Translations under genes and position numbers: made by a program
Notes under the pieces: generated by a model
The model's database searches: none
Told to the model about the DNA's origin: nothing
The model's input: only the letters and a program-made list of their open reading frames with translations
Assembly (NCBI GenBank): GCA_900551445.1
Contig: URWA01000015.1
Coordinates: forward strand, 16,266 to 80,265
DNA from: an uncultured Bacteroides sp.
Lineage (GTDB): Bacteria > Bacteroidota > Bacteroidia > Bacteroidales > Bacteroidaceae
DNA: 64,000 nt
Direction of reading: 5' to 3'
Shown here: piece after piece, positions 1-7,767 of the stretch
How positions within the stretch are numbered: position 1 is the stretch's first letter
How the letters are laid out: the number at the start of each line of letters is the position of its first letter

Positions 1-594
1 CACGGCAATTCCACCGAACACACCGATGGTCCATGAAAGATGTTTCTTATAATTGAAACTGAAAATAAGTCGGGACACATACTGCACGATGGTACCCGCA
101 ATGAAGGCAACCGCCACAGAAAGGAAAATACCCATAATGACCGACAAAGCCTTTTCCGTATTCATCATATCTCCCAGGCTCAACATACCGGTTTCGTCTC
201 CAATAATCTTCAGAATTGCCAGAATGAATGTACCTCCCAACAATTCAAAAACCATGGATACCGTGGTAGAAGTAGGCAACCCCAACGTATTGAAGACATC
301 CAGCAACACCACGTCCGTCACCATGACCGCCAACAAGATGCACATGATTTCATAAAAGCTGAAATTTACCGGCTGGAAAATTCCGTGACGGGCGATATCC
401 ATCATTCCGTTACTCAACACCGCTCCAGCAAACACCCCGACAGCAGCTACAATGATAATCGTTTTAAACTTTGCGACCTTTGCACCAACCGCCGAATTCA
501 TAAAGTTCACGGCATCATTACTGACACCCACCAGCAAATCAAAGACTGCCAGCATAAACAGGAATATGACAATTCCCAAATAAATAGTTTCCAT
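1..594 (-). CDS. PiT-family inorganic phosphate permease, C-terminus outside the window
   Basis: Read on the minus strand from the ATG at 594, this frame stays open for 198 codons to the window edge. It starts METIYLGIVIFLFMLAVFDL and contains the PiT signature around GVSNDAVNFMNSAVGAKVA (residues about 23-41), with the conserved Asn-Asp that serves ion and phosphate transport in this family. Later comes LGLPTSTTVSM, the second conserved block. At least five hydrophobic segments are visible, so it is an inner-membrane protein, probably a sodium- or proton-coupled phosphate importer. The C-terminal half lies beyond the window. Family assignment is firm. The coupling ion and the exact substrate, phosphate or another oxyanion, are inferred. 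Confidence 0.85.
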   Translation of the reverse strand, partial: METIYLGIVIFLFMLAVFDLLVGVSNDAVNFMNSAVGAKVAKFKTIIIVAAVGVFAGAVLSNGMMDIARHGIFQPVNFSFYEIMCILLAVMVTDVVLLDVFNTLGLPTSTTVSMVFELLGGTFILAILKIIGDETGMLSLGDMMNTEKALSVIMGIFLSVAVAFIAGTIVQYVSRLIFSFNYKKHLSWTIGVFGGIAV

Positions 595-623
595 AACTTG
601 TTTTGCTAAGTTTTTTCCGGGTG

Positions 624-631
624 CAAAAGTA
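624..631 (-). promoter_or_regulatory. Candidate -7 promoter element for the phosphate permease
   Basis: On the minus strand this reads TACTTTTG, a match to the Bacteroidetes -7 consensus TAnnTTTG, about 30 bases upstream of the permease start. No convincing -33 TTTG is seen. The gap 595-837 holds this and the divergent purH promoter and nothing else recognised. Confidence 0.45.
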
Positions 632-804
632 TTTCATCCTTGTTATAATCGAATGTCATATATGTTACAATCCTGTTACAAAATCTCAGAAAGAAACCAG
701 ATGAAAGTATTATTCACAAGAAGGTCGGCCGTAAAACTTTCAAGGTGAATGTAAAAAAAAGATATTTTATTTCTACTATCTTATATTTATCACCTGAAAA
801 TTCG

Positions 805-812
805 TAATTTTG
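805..812 (+). promoter_or_regulatory. Candidate -7 promoter element for purH
   Basis: TAATTTTG matches the Bacteroidetes -7 consensus TAnnTTTG, 25 bases before the purH ATG. This implies a short leader of under 20 nt. The -33 region is only T-rich. Confidence 0.5.
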
Positions 813-837
813 CGGCTGAATTCAAAATCTCAAAATT

Positions 838-1431
838 ATGTCAGAATCAAAGAAAATCAAAACCGCATTGGTGTCTGTTTACCATAAAGACGGCTTGGAT
901 GCAATCTTAGCTAAACTTCATGCAGAAGGAGTGGAGTTCCTGTCTACTGGAGGAACACGTCAATTCATTGAATCACTGGGTTATCCGTGCAAGGCTGTGG
1001 AAGATATCACGACTTATCCTTCTATTTTGGGAGGACGTGTGAAAACCTTACATCCTAAAATCTTCGGAGGTATCCTTTGCCGTAGAGAACTGGAAAGCGA
1101 CCAGAAGCAAGTAGCACAATATGAGATTCCGGAAATCGACCTGGTAATTGTAGACTTGTATCCGTTTGAAGATACAGTAGCCAGCGGTGCTTCCGAACAA
1201 GACATCATTGAAAAAATCGATATAGGCGGCATTTCATTGATTCGTGCCGGAGCCAAGAACTTCAACGATGTAGTCATCGTAGCCAGCAAACACCAGTATC
1301 AGCCGTTGCTGGATATCTTGAACAAACAGGGAGCCGTCACCACACGTGAACAGCGCCGTTGGTTTGCAGGTGAAGCCTTTACCGTATCTTCACACTACGA
1401 CACCGCTATCCGCGACTATTTCAAGAAATAA
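838..1431 (+). CDS. purH: IMP cyclohydrolase, single-domain PurH
   Basis: This 197-residue cytoplasmic enzyme should close FAICAR to IMP, the last step of purine synthesis. The sequence is the MGS-like N-terminal domain of PurH: KTALVSVYHKDGLDAILAKL at the start, STGGTRQFIE at about 36-45, the GGRVKTLHPKIFGGIL block at about 65-80, and IDIGGISLIRAGAKNF further on. It ends at HYDTAIRDYFKK, where the cyclohydrolase domain of the usual protein of about 520 residues ends. The AICAR transformylase domain is absent, and the next gene, mreB, starts 71 bases later. This looks like a genuine one-domain version and not a break, because the stop falls on the domain boundary. The transformylase must then be encoded elsewhere. 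Confidence 0.88.
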   Translation: MSESKKIKTALVSVYHKDGLDAILAKLHAEGVEFLSTGGTRQFIESLGYPCKAVEDITTYPSILGGRVKTLHPKIFGGILCRRELESDQKQVAQYEIPEIDLVIVDLYPFEDTVASGASEQDIIEKIDIGGISLIRAGAKNFNDVVIVASKHQYQPLLDILNKQGAVTTREQRRWFAGEAFTVSSHYDTAIRDYFKK

Positions 1432-1435
1432 ATAA

Positions 1436-1455
1436 AAGGCAGTTCATACTGCCTT
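1436..1455 (+). terminator. Perfect hairpin after purH
   Basis: AAGGCAGT and ACTGCCTT form an 8-bp perfect stem around the tetraloop TCAT just after the purH stop. No U-run follows, so it may be a weak terminator or a 3' end stabiliser between purH and mreB. Confidence 0.45.
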
Positions 1456-1502
1456 CTCTATACGGACTTATTAATTCAAAATTCTAGACTTATATTAAAG
1501 GA

Positions 1503-2525
1503 ATGGGATTATTCTCCTTTACACAAAACATAGCGATGGACCTTGGCACAGCCAACACCATCATTACCTGCAATGACAAGATTGTGGTGGACGAACCTTC
1601 TGTCGTTGCGTTGGATCGCCGTACGGACAAAATGATTGCCGTAGGTGAACGTGCCAAGCTGATGTACGAAAAAGAAAACCCGAACATTCGCACCGTACGC
1701 CCGTTGCGTGACGGAGTGATTGCGGACTTCAACGCCTGCGAACAGATGATGCGCGGGTTGATTAAAAAGGTAAATACCGGACGTCATCTTTTCACTCCTT
1801 CCCTGCGTATGGTCATCGGCGTACCGTCAGGCTCCACAGAAGTGGAACTACGTGCCGTACGCGACAGTGCGGAACATGCAGGCGGACGTGATGTCTACCT
1901 GATATTTGAACCGATGGCTGCGGCTATCGGTATCGGACTGGATGTGGAGGCTCCGGAAGGAAACATGGTGGTAGACATAGGTGGAGGTTCTACCGAAATC
2001 GCCGTAATCTCATTAGGCGGTATCGTTTCAAACAACTCTATCCGTGTGGCCGGTGACGACCTGACAGCGGATATTCAGGAATACATGAGCCGACAGCACA
2101 ATGTCAAAGTCAGTGAAAGAATGGCCGAGCGAATCAAGATTCATGTAGGTGCCGCCATTACAGATTTGGGAGACAATGCTCCGGAAGACTACATCGTACG
2201 CGGACCAAACCGTATCACGGCTCTTCCGATGGAAGTACCTGTCTGCTATCAGGAAATAGCCCACTGCATGGAGAAAAGCATCGCCAAAATAGAAACGGCC
2301 ATCCTGAGCGCACTGGAAAATACACCTCCCGAACTGTATGCAGATATCGTCAACAACGGTATTTACCTGGCCGGAGGCGGAGCCTTGCTGCGCGGACTGG
2401 ACAAACGTCTAACAGACAAAATCAACATTCCTTTCCACATCGCCGAAGACCCCTTGCTGAGCGTAGCCAAAGGAACGGGTATCGCCTTGAAGAATGTAGA
2501 TCGTTTCTCATTCCTGATGAGATAA
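1503..2525 (+). CDS. mreB: Rod shape-determining protein MreB
   Basis: This 340-residue bacterial actin polymerises under the inner membrane and guides the elongation machinery. Visible features are the N-terminal amphipathic start GLFSFTQNIAMDLGTANTI with the phosphate-1 motif DLGTANT (about 13-19), the phosphate-2 block VVDIGGGSTEIAVISLGG (about 156-173), and the adenosine motif YLAGGGALLRGLDKRL near residue 290. Length is normal for MreB. It is the first gene of the shape cluster with mreC, mreD, mrdA and rodA. A strong hairpin after its stop suggests part of the transcripts end there, giving more MreB than MreC and MreD. The identity is secure. Confidence 0.97.
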   Translation: MGLFSFTQNIAMDLGTANTIITCNDKIVVDEPSVVALDRRTDKMIAVGERAKLMYEKENPNIRTVRPLRDGVIADFNACEQMMRGLIKKVNTGRHLFTPSLRMVIGVPSGSTEVELRAVRDSAEHAGGRDVYLIFEPMAAAIGIGLDVEAPEGNMVVDIGGGSTEIAVISLGGIVSNNSIRVAGDDLTADIQEYMSRQHNVKVSERMAERIKIHVGAAITDLGDNAPEDYIVRGPNRITALPMEVPVCYQEIAHCMEKSIAKIETAILSALENTPPELYADIVNNGIYLAGGGALLRGLDKRLTDKINIPFHIAEDPLLSVAKGTGIALKNVDRFSFLMR

Positions 2526-2531
2526 TCTCAT

Positions 2532-2577
2532 AAAATTGAAAATGAAGGGGTCGGAAGATTCCTTCATTTTCAGTTTT
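2532..2577 (+). terminator. Intrinsic terminator or attenuator between mreB and mreC
   Basis: Positions 2532-2548 pair with 2561-2577 in a 17-bp stem with one G-U pair. The stem is followed by a T-rich stretch (2581-2590). It lies inside the shape operon, so it probably lets only part of the polymerases pass into mreC. It also overlaps any N-terminal extension of mreC upstream of 2614. Confidence 0.6.
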
Positions 2578-2613
2578 CACTTTTTTGTTTACACATCATT
2601 CGGACTCTCTGAC

Positions 2614-3465
2614 ATGCGAAACCTAATCAATTTTCTGCTGAAATATAACCATTGGTTCCTTTTCGTACTTCTGGAAGTGATTTCCCTTACCCTGCTGTTC
2701 CGTTTCAACAACTATCAGGGAAGCGCTTTCTTCACTTCTGCCAACTATGTGGCAGGACTGGTGTACGAAGCCTCCAATCAAGTGACACGTTATTTCGGAC
2801 TGACGGAAGTCAATAAAGACCTCACGGCACGAAACGTGGAGCTGGAAATTGAGGTAGAGCGCCTGTCACAGGCTTTGGAACAATATACCCAAGATACACT
2901 CGGAGTAGCCAACCTGCGCAGGGAAGCATTGAAAGACTACGTGCTCTATGATGCCAGAGTGGTGAACAACAGCGTAACCCACCCCAACAATTTCATCACG
3001 ATAGACAAAGGGTCGGCCGACGGTATCCGCCCGGAAATGGGCGTAGTATGTGGAAATGGGGTGGTAGGCATTGTTTATCTGACAGGACAACACCATTCCA
3101 TCGTGCTTCCTGTGCTCAACTCCAAAAGCAGCATCAGCTGCAAAATCAAGAGAACGTCCTATTTTGGTTTCCTCAAATGGGATGGAGGTTCCTCACAATA
3201 TGCCTATGTGAAAGACATGCCCAGACATTCGGAGTTCACGTTGGGCGACACAATCGTGACAAGCGGCTACAGTGCCGTATTCCCCGCCGGAATACCGGTA
3301 GGCACTGTCGATGACATGACCGACAGCCACGACGGCTTGTCCTACTTGCTCAAAGTGAAACTCTTTACCGATTTTGCCCGACTGAATAATGTCAGGGTAC
3401 TGGGTTCTTTCAACGGGAGCGAACAGGCACAGCTGGAAGACAGTATCCACTCCGTGCAACCATAA
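2614..3465 (+). CDS. mreC: Rod shape-determining protein MreC
   Basis: This protein of 283 residues bridges MreB to the periplasmic cell-wall synthases. From the chosen ATG it starts MRNLINFLLKYNHWFLFVLL, a cytoplasmic tip followed by one membrane segment. A coiled coil follows (about 60-95, ENVELEIEVERLSQALEQ-like heptads), then the periplasmic beta domain with GSADGIRPEMGVVCGNGVVG, the typical MreC block. The open frame extends 26 codons further upstream to 2536, but that extension lies in the mreB-mreC hairpin and would put 26 odd residues before the normal MreC start, so 2614 is preferred. The next gene, mreD, starts 30 bases after the stop. Confidence 0.93.
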   Translation: MRNLINFLLKYNHWFLFVLLEVISLTLLFRFNNYQGSAFFTSANYVAGLVYEASNQVTRYFGLTEVNKDLTARNVELEIEVERLSQALEQYTQDTLGVANLRREALKDYVLYDARVVNNSVTHPNNFITIDKGSADGIRPEMGVVCGNGVVGIVYLTGQHHSIVLPVLNSKSSISCKIKRTSYFGFLKWDGGSSQYAYVKDMPRHSEFTLGDTIVTSGYSAVFPAGIPVGTVDDMTDSHDGLSYLLKVKLFTDFARLNNVRVLGSFNGSEQAQLEDSIHSVQP

Positions 3466-3495
3466 CTATTAATCACACAGAAAGTTTGGGAAATT

Positions 3496-3993
3496 ATGCA
3501 ATACATCATACGTCTTAAATGGTTTATAATACTGGTCCTACTTCAGGCGCTGGTGTTGAATCACATCCATTTTGAACAATACGCTACTCCCTTATTATAC
3601 ATTTATTTCTTATTGAAAATAAATTCGGGAAACAGCCGCAAAGGTCTCCTGTTGTGGGCCTTTTTCCTGGGACTCTGCATCGATATCTTCAGCAACACCC
3701 CCGGCTTGAATGCAGCCGCTTCCGTGCTGACGGCTTTCTGCCGCCCCTGGATTCTGCGTTTGTTCTCACTGCGCGACACCACTGATAACTTCGAGCCCGG
3801 CATCTATCAGATGGGATTTGCCCCTTTCTTCCGATACACCCTGGTTATGGTACTGCTGCATGCCGTCGTTCTGAACCTGCTGGATATGTTCTCTTTTGCC
3901 CGGCCACAAATATTATTATTGAAAATAGCCAGTGATGCAGTCATCACACTCGTCTTTATTTTATGTGTTGATTCTGTCAGGAGGAAAAAATAG
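3496..3993 (+). CDS. mreD: Rod shape-determining protein MreD
   Basis: This is a small inner-membrane protein of 165 residues with about five hydrophobic segments (for example LKWFIILVLLQALVLNHI, GLLLWAFFLGLCIDIF, FRYTLVMVLLHAVVLNLL). The LGLCIDIFSNTPGLNAAASV stretch matches the conserved GLxxDxxxxxxxG region of MreD. It works with MreC and RodA/PBP2 in lateral wall growth. Sequence conservation in MreD is low, so part of the assignment rests on its place between mreC and mrdA. Its TAG stop shares the G of the following gene's GTG start, so the two are translationally coupled. Confidence 0.9.
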   Translation: MQYIIRLKWFIILVLLQALVLNHIHFEQYATPLLYIYFLLKINSGNSRKGLLLWAFFLGLCIDIFSNTPGLNAAASVLTAFCRPWILRLFSLRDTTDNFEPGIYQMGFAPFFRYTLVMVLLHAVVLNLLDMFSFARPQILLLKIASDAVITLVFILCVDSVRRKK

Positions 3994-5843
3994 TGGAAAG
4001 AAATTACGACCTTGAAAAGCGGAAATACGTCATTGCCGGTGCCGTTGCTGTCATTGTACTGATTTTTCTTATACGCCTGCTCTCCCTGCAAATCATGAGT
4101 GAGGACTATAAGAAGAATGCCGACAGTAACGCCTTCCTCAAGCGGATACAATATCCCAGCCGGGGAGTCATCTACGACCGCAATGACAAACTGTTGGTCT
4201 ACAACCAGGCAGCCTACGACATTACTGTCATCATGAAGGAAATTACCGAACTGGATACGACCGATTTGTGCCAGACCCTGAAAATCACACCAGAATTTCT
4301 CCGGAAGAAATTCCATGACATCAAGGACCGGCGCCTCAACCCGGGATACTCCCCCTATACCAACCAGGTATTCCTGACCCAGCTGTCGGCCGAAGACTGC
4401 GGCGTATTCCAGGAAAAGCTGTTCAAGTTTCCCGGATTCTATATCCAGCGGCGTACCATCCGGCAATACACTTACAATGCAGGAGCACACATCTTAGGCG
4501 ATATTGCAGAAGTGTCCAAGTCGGACATGGAAAAGGATGACTACTATATCCCCGGCGACTTTATCGGGAAACTGGGCGTGGAACGTTCTTACGAGAAGCA
4601 GCTGCGAGGCGAGAAAGGTATTGAAATATTGCTGCGCGACGCACGCGGACGTATTCAAGGCAACTACATGGACGGTAAGTTTGACAAGGCTCCGGTGGCT
4701 GGCAAGAACTTGCGGCTCAGTCTGGACATCGAACTCCAGCAACTGGGCGAACGCTTGCTGGAAGGGAAAATCGGCAGTATCGTGGCCATCGAACCCTCTA
4801 CGGGTGAAGTGCTCTGTCTGGTATCTTCTCCTTCCTACGACCCCCGCCAGATGGTGGGAAGAAACCGAGGAAAGAACCACCTGATGCTGGCGCGCGATCC
4901 GTGGAAGCCCTTGCTGAACCGCGCCATCATGGGTACCTATCCTCCTGGCTCCACGTTCAAGACTTCCCAGGCGCTCACCTATTTACAGGAAGGAATCATC
5001 ACCACCGGCACCAGTTACCCGTGCAACGGAGGATTCAACTACAGAGGGCTTCATGTGGGCTGTCACTCGCATCCCTCCCCCCTCTCCCTGATTCCGGCCA
5101 TCGCCACCTCCTGCAACGGTTATTTCTGCTGGGGACTTTATCACATGATTGGGGCCCGGCAGAAATATGGCTCCGTACAGAAGGCCATGAATACATGGAG
5201 AGACTACATGGTGTCCATGGGATTCGGCTACCCCTTGGGAATCGACCTCCCCGGAGAGAAAAGAGGATTCATCCCCAATGCCAGTGTGTACGACAAGGCC
5301 TATCACGGTTCATGGAACGGACTGACCATCATCAGTATCTCCATCGGCCAGGGAGAAGTGACGCTGACACCGCTGCAGATAGCCAATCTGGGAGCGACCA
5401 TTGCCAACAGAGGCTATTTCATTACGCCCCATGTGGTCAAGGAAGTAGAAGGTGAGCCGCTCGACACACTCTATTCCAAGAAACGCTATACTATGGTCGA
5501 CCGTTCCCATTACGATGAAGTGGTACAAGGCATGCGTGCCGCCGTGCTGGGCGGAACTTGCCGGGGAGCCAACCTGCCCGACATCGAAGTATGCGGCAAG
5601 ACCGGTACGGCCCAGAACCGAGGGAAAGACCACTCGGCCTTCATGGGATTTGCCCCGATGAAAGACCCGAAGATAGCCATTGCCGTGTATGTGGAAAACG
5701 GAGGATTCGGTGCTGTCTACGGTGTTCCCATCGGACGGCTCATGATAGAACAATATCTGAAAGGAAAGCTTTCGCCCGAAGACGAAGCAATGGCAACAGA
5801 AATTCAAAACAGGAGGATTGAATATGGGATACACGAGAGGTAG
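3993..5843 (+). CDS. mrdA: Penicillin-binding protein 2, elongation transpeptidase
   Basis: This class B penicillin-binding protein of 616 residues cross-links peptidoglycan during elongation. It has one N-terminal membrane anchor (about 13-31), the pedestal domain with PSRGVIYDRN, and the transpeptidase domain. The active-site motifs are complete: S320-T-F-K323 (catalytic serine and lysine), S373-C-N375 and K536-T-G538. The start is GTG at 3993, preceded by AGGAGG (3979-3984) at a good distance and overlapping the mreD stop by one base. The end overlaps rodA by 20 bases, matching the known PBP2-RodA pairing of transpeptidase and glycosyltransferase. It is a target of beta-lactams of the mecillinam type in other bacteria. 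That property is not tested here. Confidence 0.96.
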   Translation: MERNYDLEKRKYVIAGAVAVIVLIFLIRLLSLQIMSEDYKKNADSNAFLKRIQYPSRGVIYDRNDKLLVYNQAAYDITVIMKEITELDTTDLCQTLKITPEFLRKKFHDIKDRRLNPGYSPYTNQVFLTQLSAEDCGVFQEKLFKFPGFYIQRRTIRQYTYNAGAHILGDIAEVSKSDMEKDDYYIPGDFIGKLGVERSYEKQLRGEKGIEILLRDARGRIQGNYMDGKFDKAPVAGKNLRLSLDIELQQLGERLLEGKIGSIVAIEPSTGEVLCLVSSPSYDPRQMVGRNRGKNHLMLARDPWKPLLNRAIMGTYPPGSTFKTSQALTYLQEGIITTGTSYPCNGGFNYRGLHVGCHSHPSPLSLIPAIATSCNGYFCWGLYHMIGARQKYGSVQKAMNTWRDYMVSMGFGYPLGIDLPGEKRGFIPNASVYDKAYHGSWNGLTIISISIGQGEVTLTPLQIANLGATIANRGYFITPHVVKEVEGEPLDTLYSKKRYTMVDRSHYDEVVQGMRAAVLGGTCRGANLPDIEVCGKTGTAQNRGKDHSAFMGFAPMKDPKIAIAVYVENGGFGAVYGVPIGRLMIEQYLKGKLSPEDEAMATEIQNRRIEYGIHER

Positions 5844-7278
5844 TGTATGGAAAAATGTGGACTGGTGGACCATCGGACTTTATCTGGTATTGGTCACCTG
5901 CGGCTGGTTCAGCGTATGCGGAGCAAGCTACGATTACGGAGAGCCCAATTTCTTCGACATCACGACACGTGCCGGCAAGCAGCTCATGTGGATAGGCTGT
6001 TCGCTGGGACTGGGATTCGTCATACTCATGCTCGAAGACCGCATTTACGACACATACGCCTACCTGATTTATGGTGTCCTGCTTCTGCTTCTTTTCGGTA
6101 CCATCTTCAACCCGCATGAAATCAAAGGTTCACGCTCGTGGATTGTACTCGGCCCCGTCAGTCTGCAGCCGGCCGAGTTTGCCAAGTTCGCCACAGCCCT
6201 GGCATTGGGGAAATACATGAACGAATATACCTTCCAGATGCAGCGCACCCGCGACCTGCTGGCAGTGTTGGGCATCATTCTGCTGCCGATGGCACTGATT
6301 ATCCTTCAGAAGGAGACCGGTTCCGCACTGGTATATCTCTCTTTCTTCCTCATGCTGTACCGGGAAGGCATGACCGGAGCCGTACTGTTTTCCGGCATCT
6401 GCGCCGTTGTCTTTTTCATTGTCGGCCTCCGGTTTGGAGCCGAGATCATGCCCGACGAAACAACCTCCTGGGGAGAATTTTCCGTACTGACCCTCATTAT
6501 CCTGCTGTCTGCCTTTCTGGTAAGGAGATACTGTAAACAGTCCCCCCAACTTGCCATCTATATTTTCGGCATCGGAGGCGGAGCGACCCTGCTGGGCACA
6601 CTTTTTTCCAACTACGTGATTCCGTTTAACGTCTGCCACCTCCAACTGGCACTTTGTGCAGCCCTCGTAATCACCCTTTTTTATTATTATCTCAGGGAGC
6701 AGGTAAGAGAATATTTCTACATCATCCTGTTTGTCATCGGCTCCGGGATTTTCTTTTTCTCCACCGATTACGTGTTCAACCACGTACTGGAGCCTCATCA
6801 GAAAATCCGAATTGAAGTATTGCTGGGCATGAAGGACGACCCCGCAGGAGCCGGATACAACGTCAACCAGAGTAAGATTGCCATCGGTTCCGGAGGGTTA
6901 CTCGGAAAAGGATTCCTCAACGGTACCCAGACCAAACTGAAATATGTACCCGAACAAGACACCGACTTCATCTTCTGTACCATTGGAGAAGAGCAGGGAT
7001 TTGTGGGTTCGGCCGCTGTCATCTTCCTGTTCATGGCACTTATTCTCCGTCTCATCGTCCTCTCCGAACGGCAGGAGACCCGTTTTGGAAGGGTCTACGG
7101 ATATTGCGTACTGGGCATCTTTTTCTTCCACCTCTTCATCAATGTGGGAATGGTGCTCGGACTGACCCCGGTCATCGGAATTCCGCTTCCCTTCTTCAGC
7201 TACGGAGGCTCTTCCCTGTGGGGATTCACCATTCTGTTATTTGTGTTTCTCCGCATCGACGCGGCCCGGGAAAAATAG
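5824..7278 (+). CDS. rodA: Rod shape-determining protein RodA, SEDS glycosyltransferase
   Basis: This 484-residue membrane protein polymerises lipid II glycan strands with PBP2. SEDS signatures are visible: GSRSWIVLGPVSLQPAEFAK (about 103-122), the ETGSALVYLSFFLMLYREGM region with the conserved Glu-Thr-Gly, and the C-terminal GLTPVIGIPLPFFSYGGSS. About ten membrane segments occur. A middle region (about 180-300) is longer than in E. coli RodA (370 residues), with extra hydrophobic segments. The ATG at 5824 is chosen over a TTG at 5818 because AGGAGG (5811-5816) lies 7 bases before it. It overlaps mrdA by 20 bases at the start and the convergent gldH by 42 bases at the end. Confidence 0.95.
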   Translation: MGYTRGSVWKNVDWWTIGLYLVLVTCGWFSVCGASYDYGEPNFFDITTRAGKQLMWIGCSLGLGFVILMLEDRIYDTYAYLIYGVLLLLLFGTIFNPHEIKGSRSWIVLGPVSLQPAEFAKFATALALGKYMNEYTFQMQRTRDLLAVLGIILLPMALIILQKETGSALVYLSFFLMLYREGMTGAVLFSGICAVVFFIVGLRFGAEIMPDETTSWGEFSVLTLIILLSAFLVRRYCKQSPQLAIYIFGIGGGATLLGTLFSNYVIPFNVCHLQLALCAALVITLFYYYLREQVREYFYIILFVIGSGIFFFSTDYVFNHVLEPHQKIRIEVLLGMKDDPAGAGYNVNQSKIAIGSGGLLGKGFLNGTQTKLKYVPEQDTDFIFCTIGEEQGFVGSAAVIFLFMALILRLIVLSERQETRFGRVYGYCVLGIFFFHLFINVGMVLGLTPVIGIPLPFFSYGGSSLWGFTILLFVFLRIDAAREK

Positions 7279-7767
7279 CCGGATGCCCACATCTGAAATG
7301 CCCGGCAACGGATTCTCTCGCATCAGATGGGCTATACGGAAACTGCGTCCCAAAGAATCTGTGGTCAATATCACCGGCTTATCCCATATATAAGCCGTTT
7401 GGTACAATCCGCCGACAGCCCCTTCATGATGCCACTGTCCCTTCTCATCGGCCAGGTAAATATGTAAGGTGTCTGTATGTGAAGGCAAAGAATCGCCGTC
7501 CGTCCGCGTCACGGACAGCCAGATATCCCGATAGGGATAGGCCCCCGTGTGACGAATCCCCACCTCCATCTGATAAGTTCCCGCCGGCACTTCCGGGGGA
7601 AGTTCGAATACCACCGAATCCGTTTTCTGCCAGCTTTCCCCTCCGGGAACAGGCTGATACACATGATACTGCGTATTCGTATGGCAGGCCGAAAGCAGGC
7701 ACACGACCAGACTCAGAAAGACGGCATACCCCATTCGGCCCTTTATCCATTTTTTATCCTTGTACAT
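7237..7767 (-). CDS. gldH: Gliding-motility-type lipoprotein GldH
   Basis: This 176-residue lipoprotein has a signal peptide ending in the lipobox LLSAC (Cys28), followed by a periplasmic domain starting HTNTQYHVYQPVPGG and ending FFPGRVDAEK. It resembles GldH, a lipoprotein needed for gliding and type IX secretion in Flavobacteria. Gut Bacteroides do not glide but keep gldH orthologues, so the role here is unknown. The ATG at 7767 is preferred over the open frame reaching 7869, because it puts the signal peptide near the N-terminus. It overlaps the end of ricT by 14 bases and lies in the holB-ricT-gldH unit. The 3' end overlaps convergent rodA. Confidence 0.8.
   Translation of the reverse strand: MYKDKKWIKGRMGYAVFLSLVVCLLSACHTNTQYHVYQPVPGGESWQKTDSVVFELPPEVPAGTYQMEVGIRHTGAYPYRDIWLSVTRTDGDSLPSHTDTLHIYLADEKGQWHHEGAVGGLYQTAYIWDKPVILTTDSLGRSFRIAHLMRENPLPGISDVGIRLFFPGRVDAEKHK

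Noticed and set aside
2536..2613. N-terminal extension of mreC
   Set aside because: It lies in the intergenic hairpin and would add 26 Phe-rich residues before a normal MreC start.
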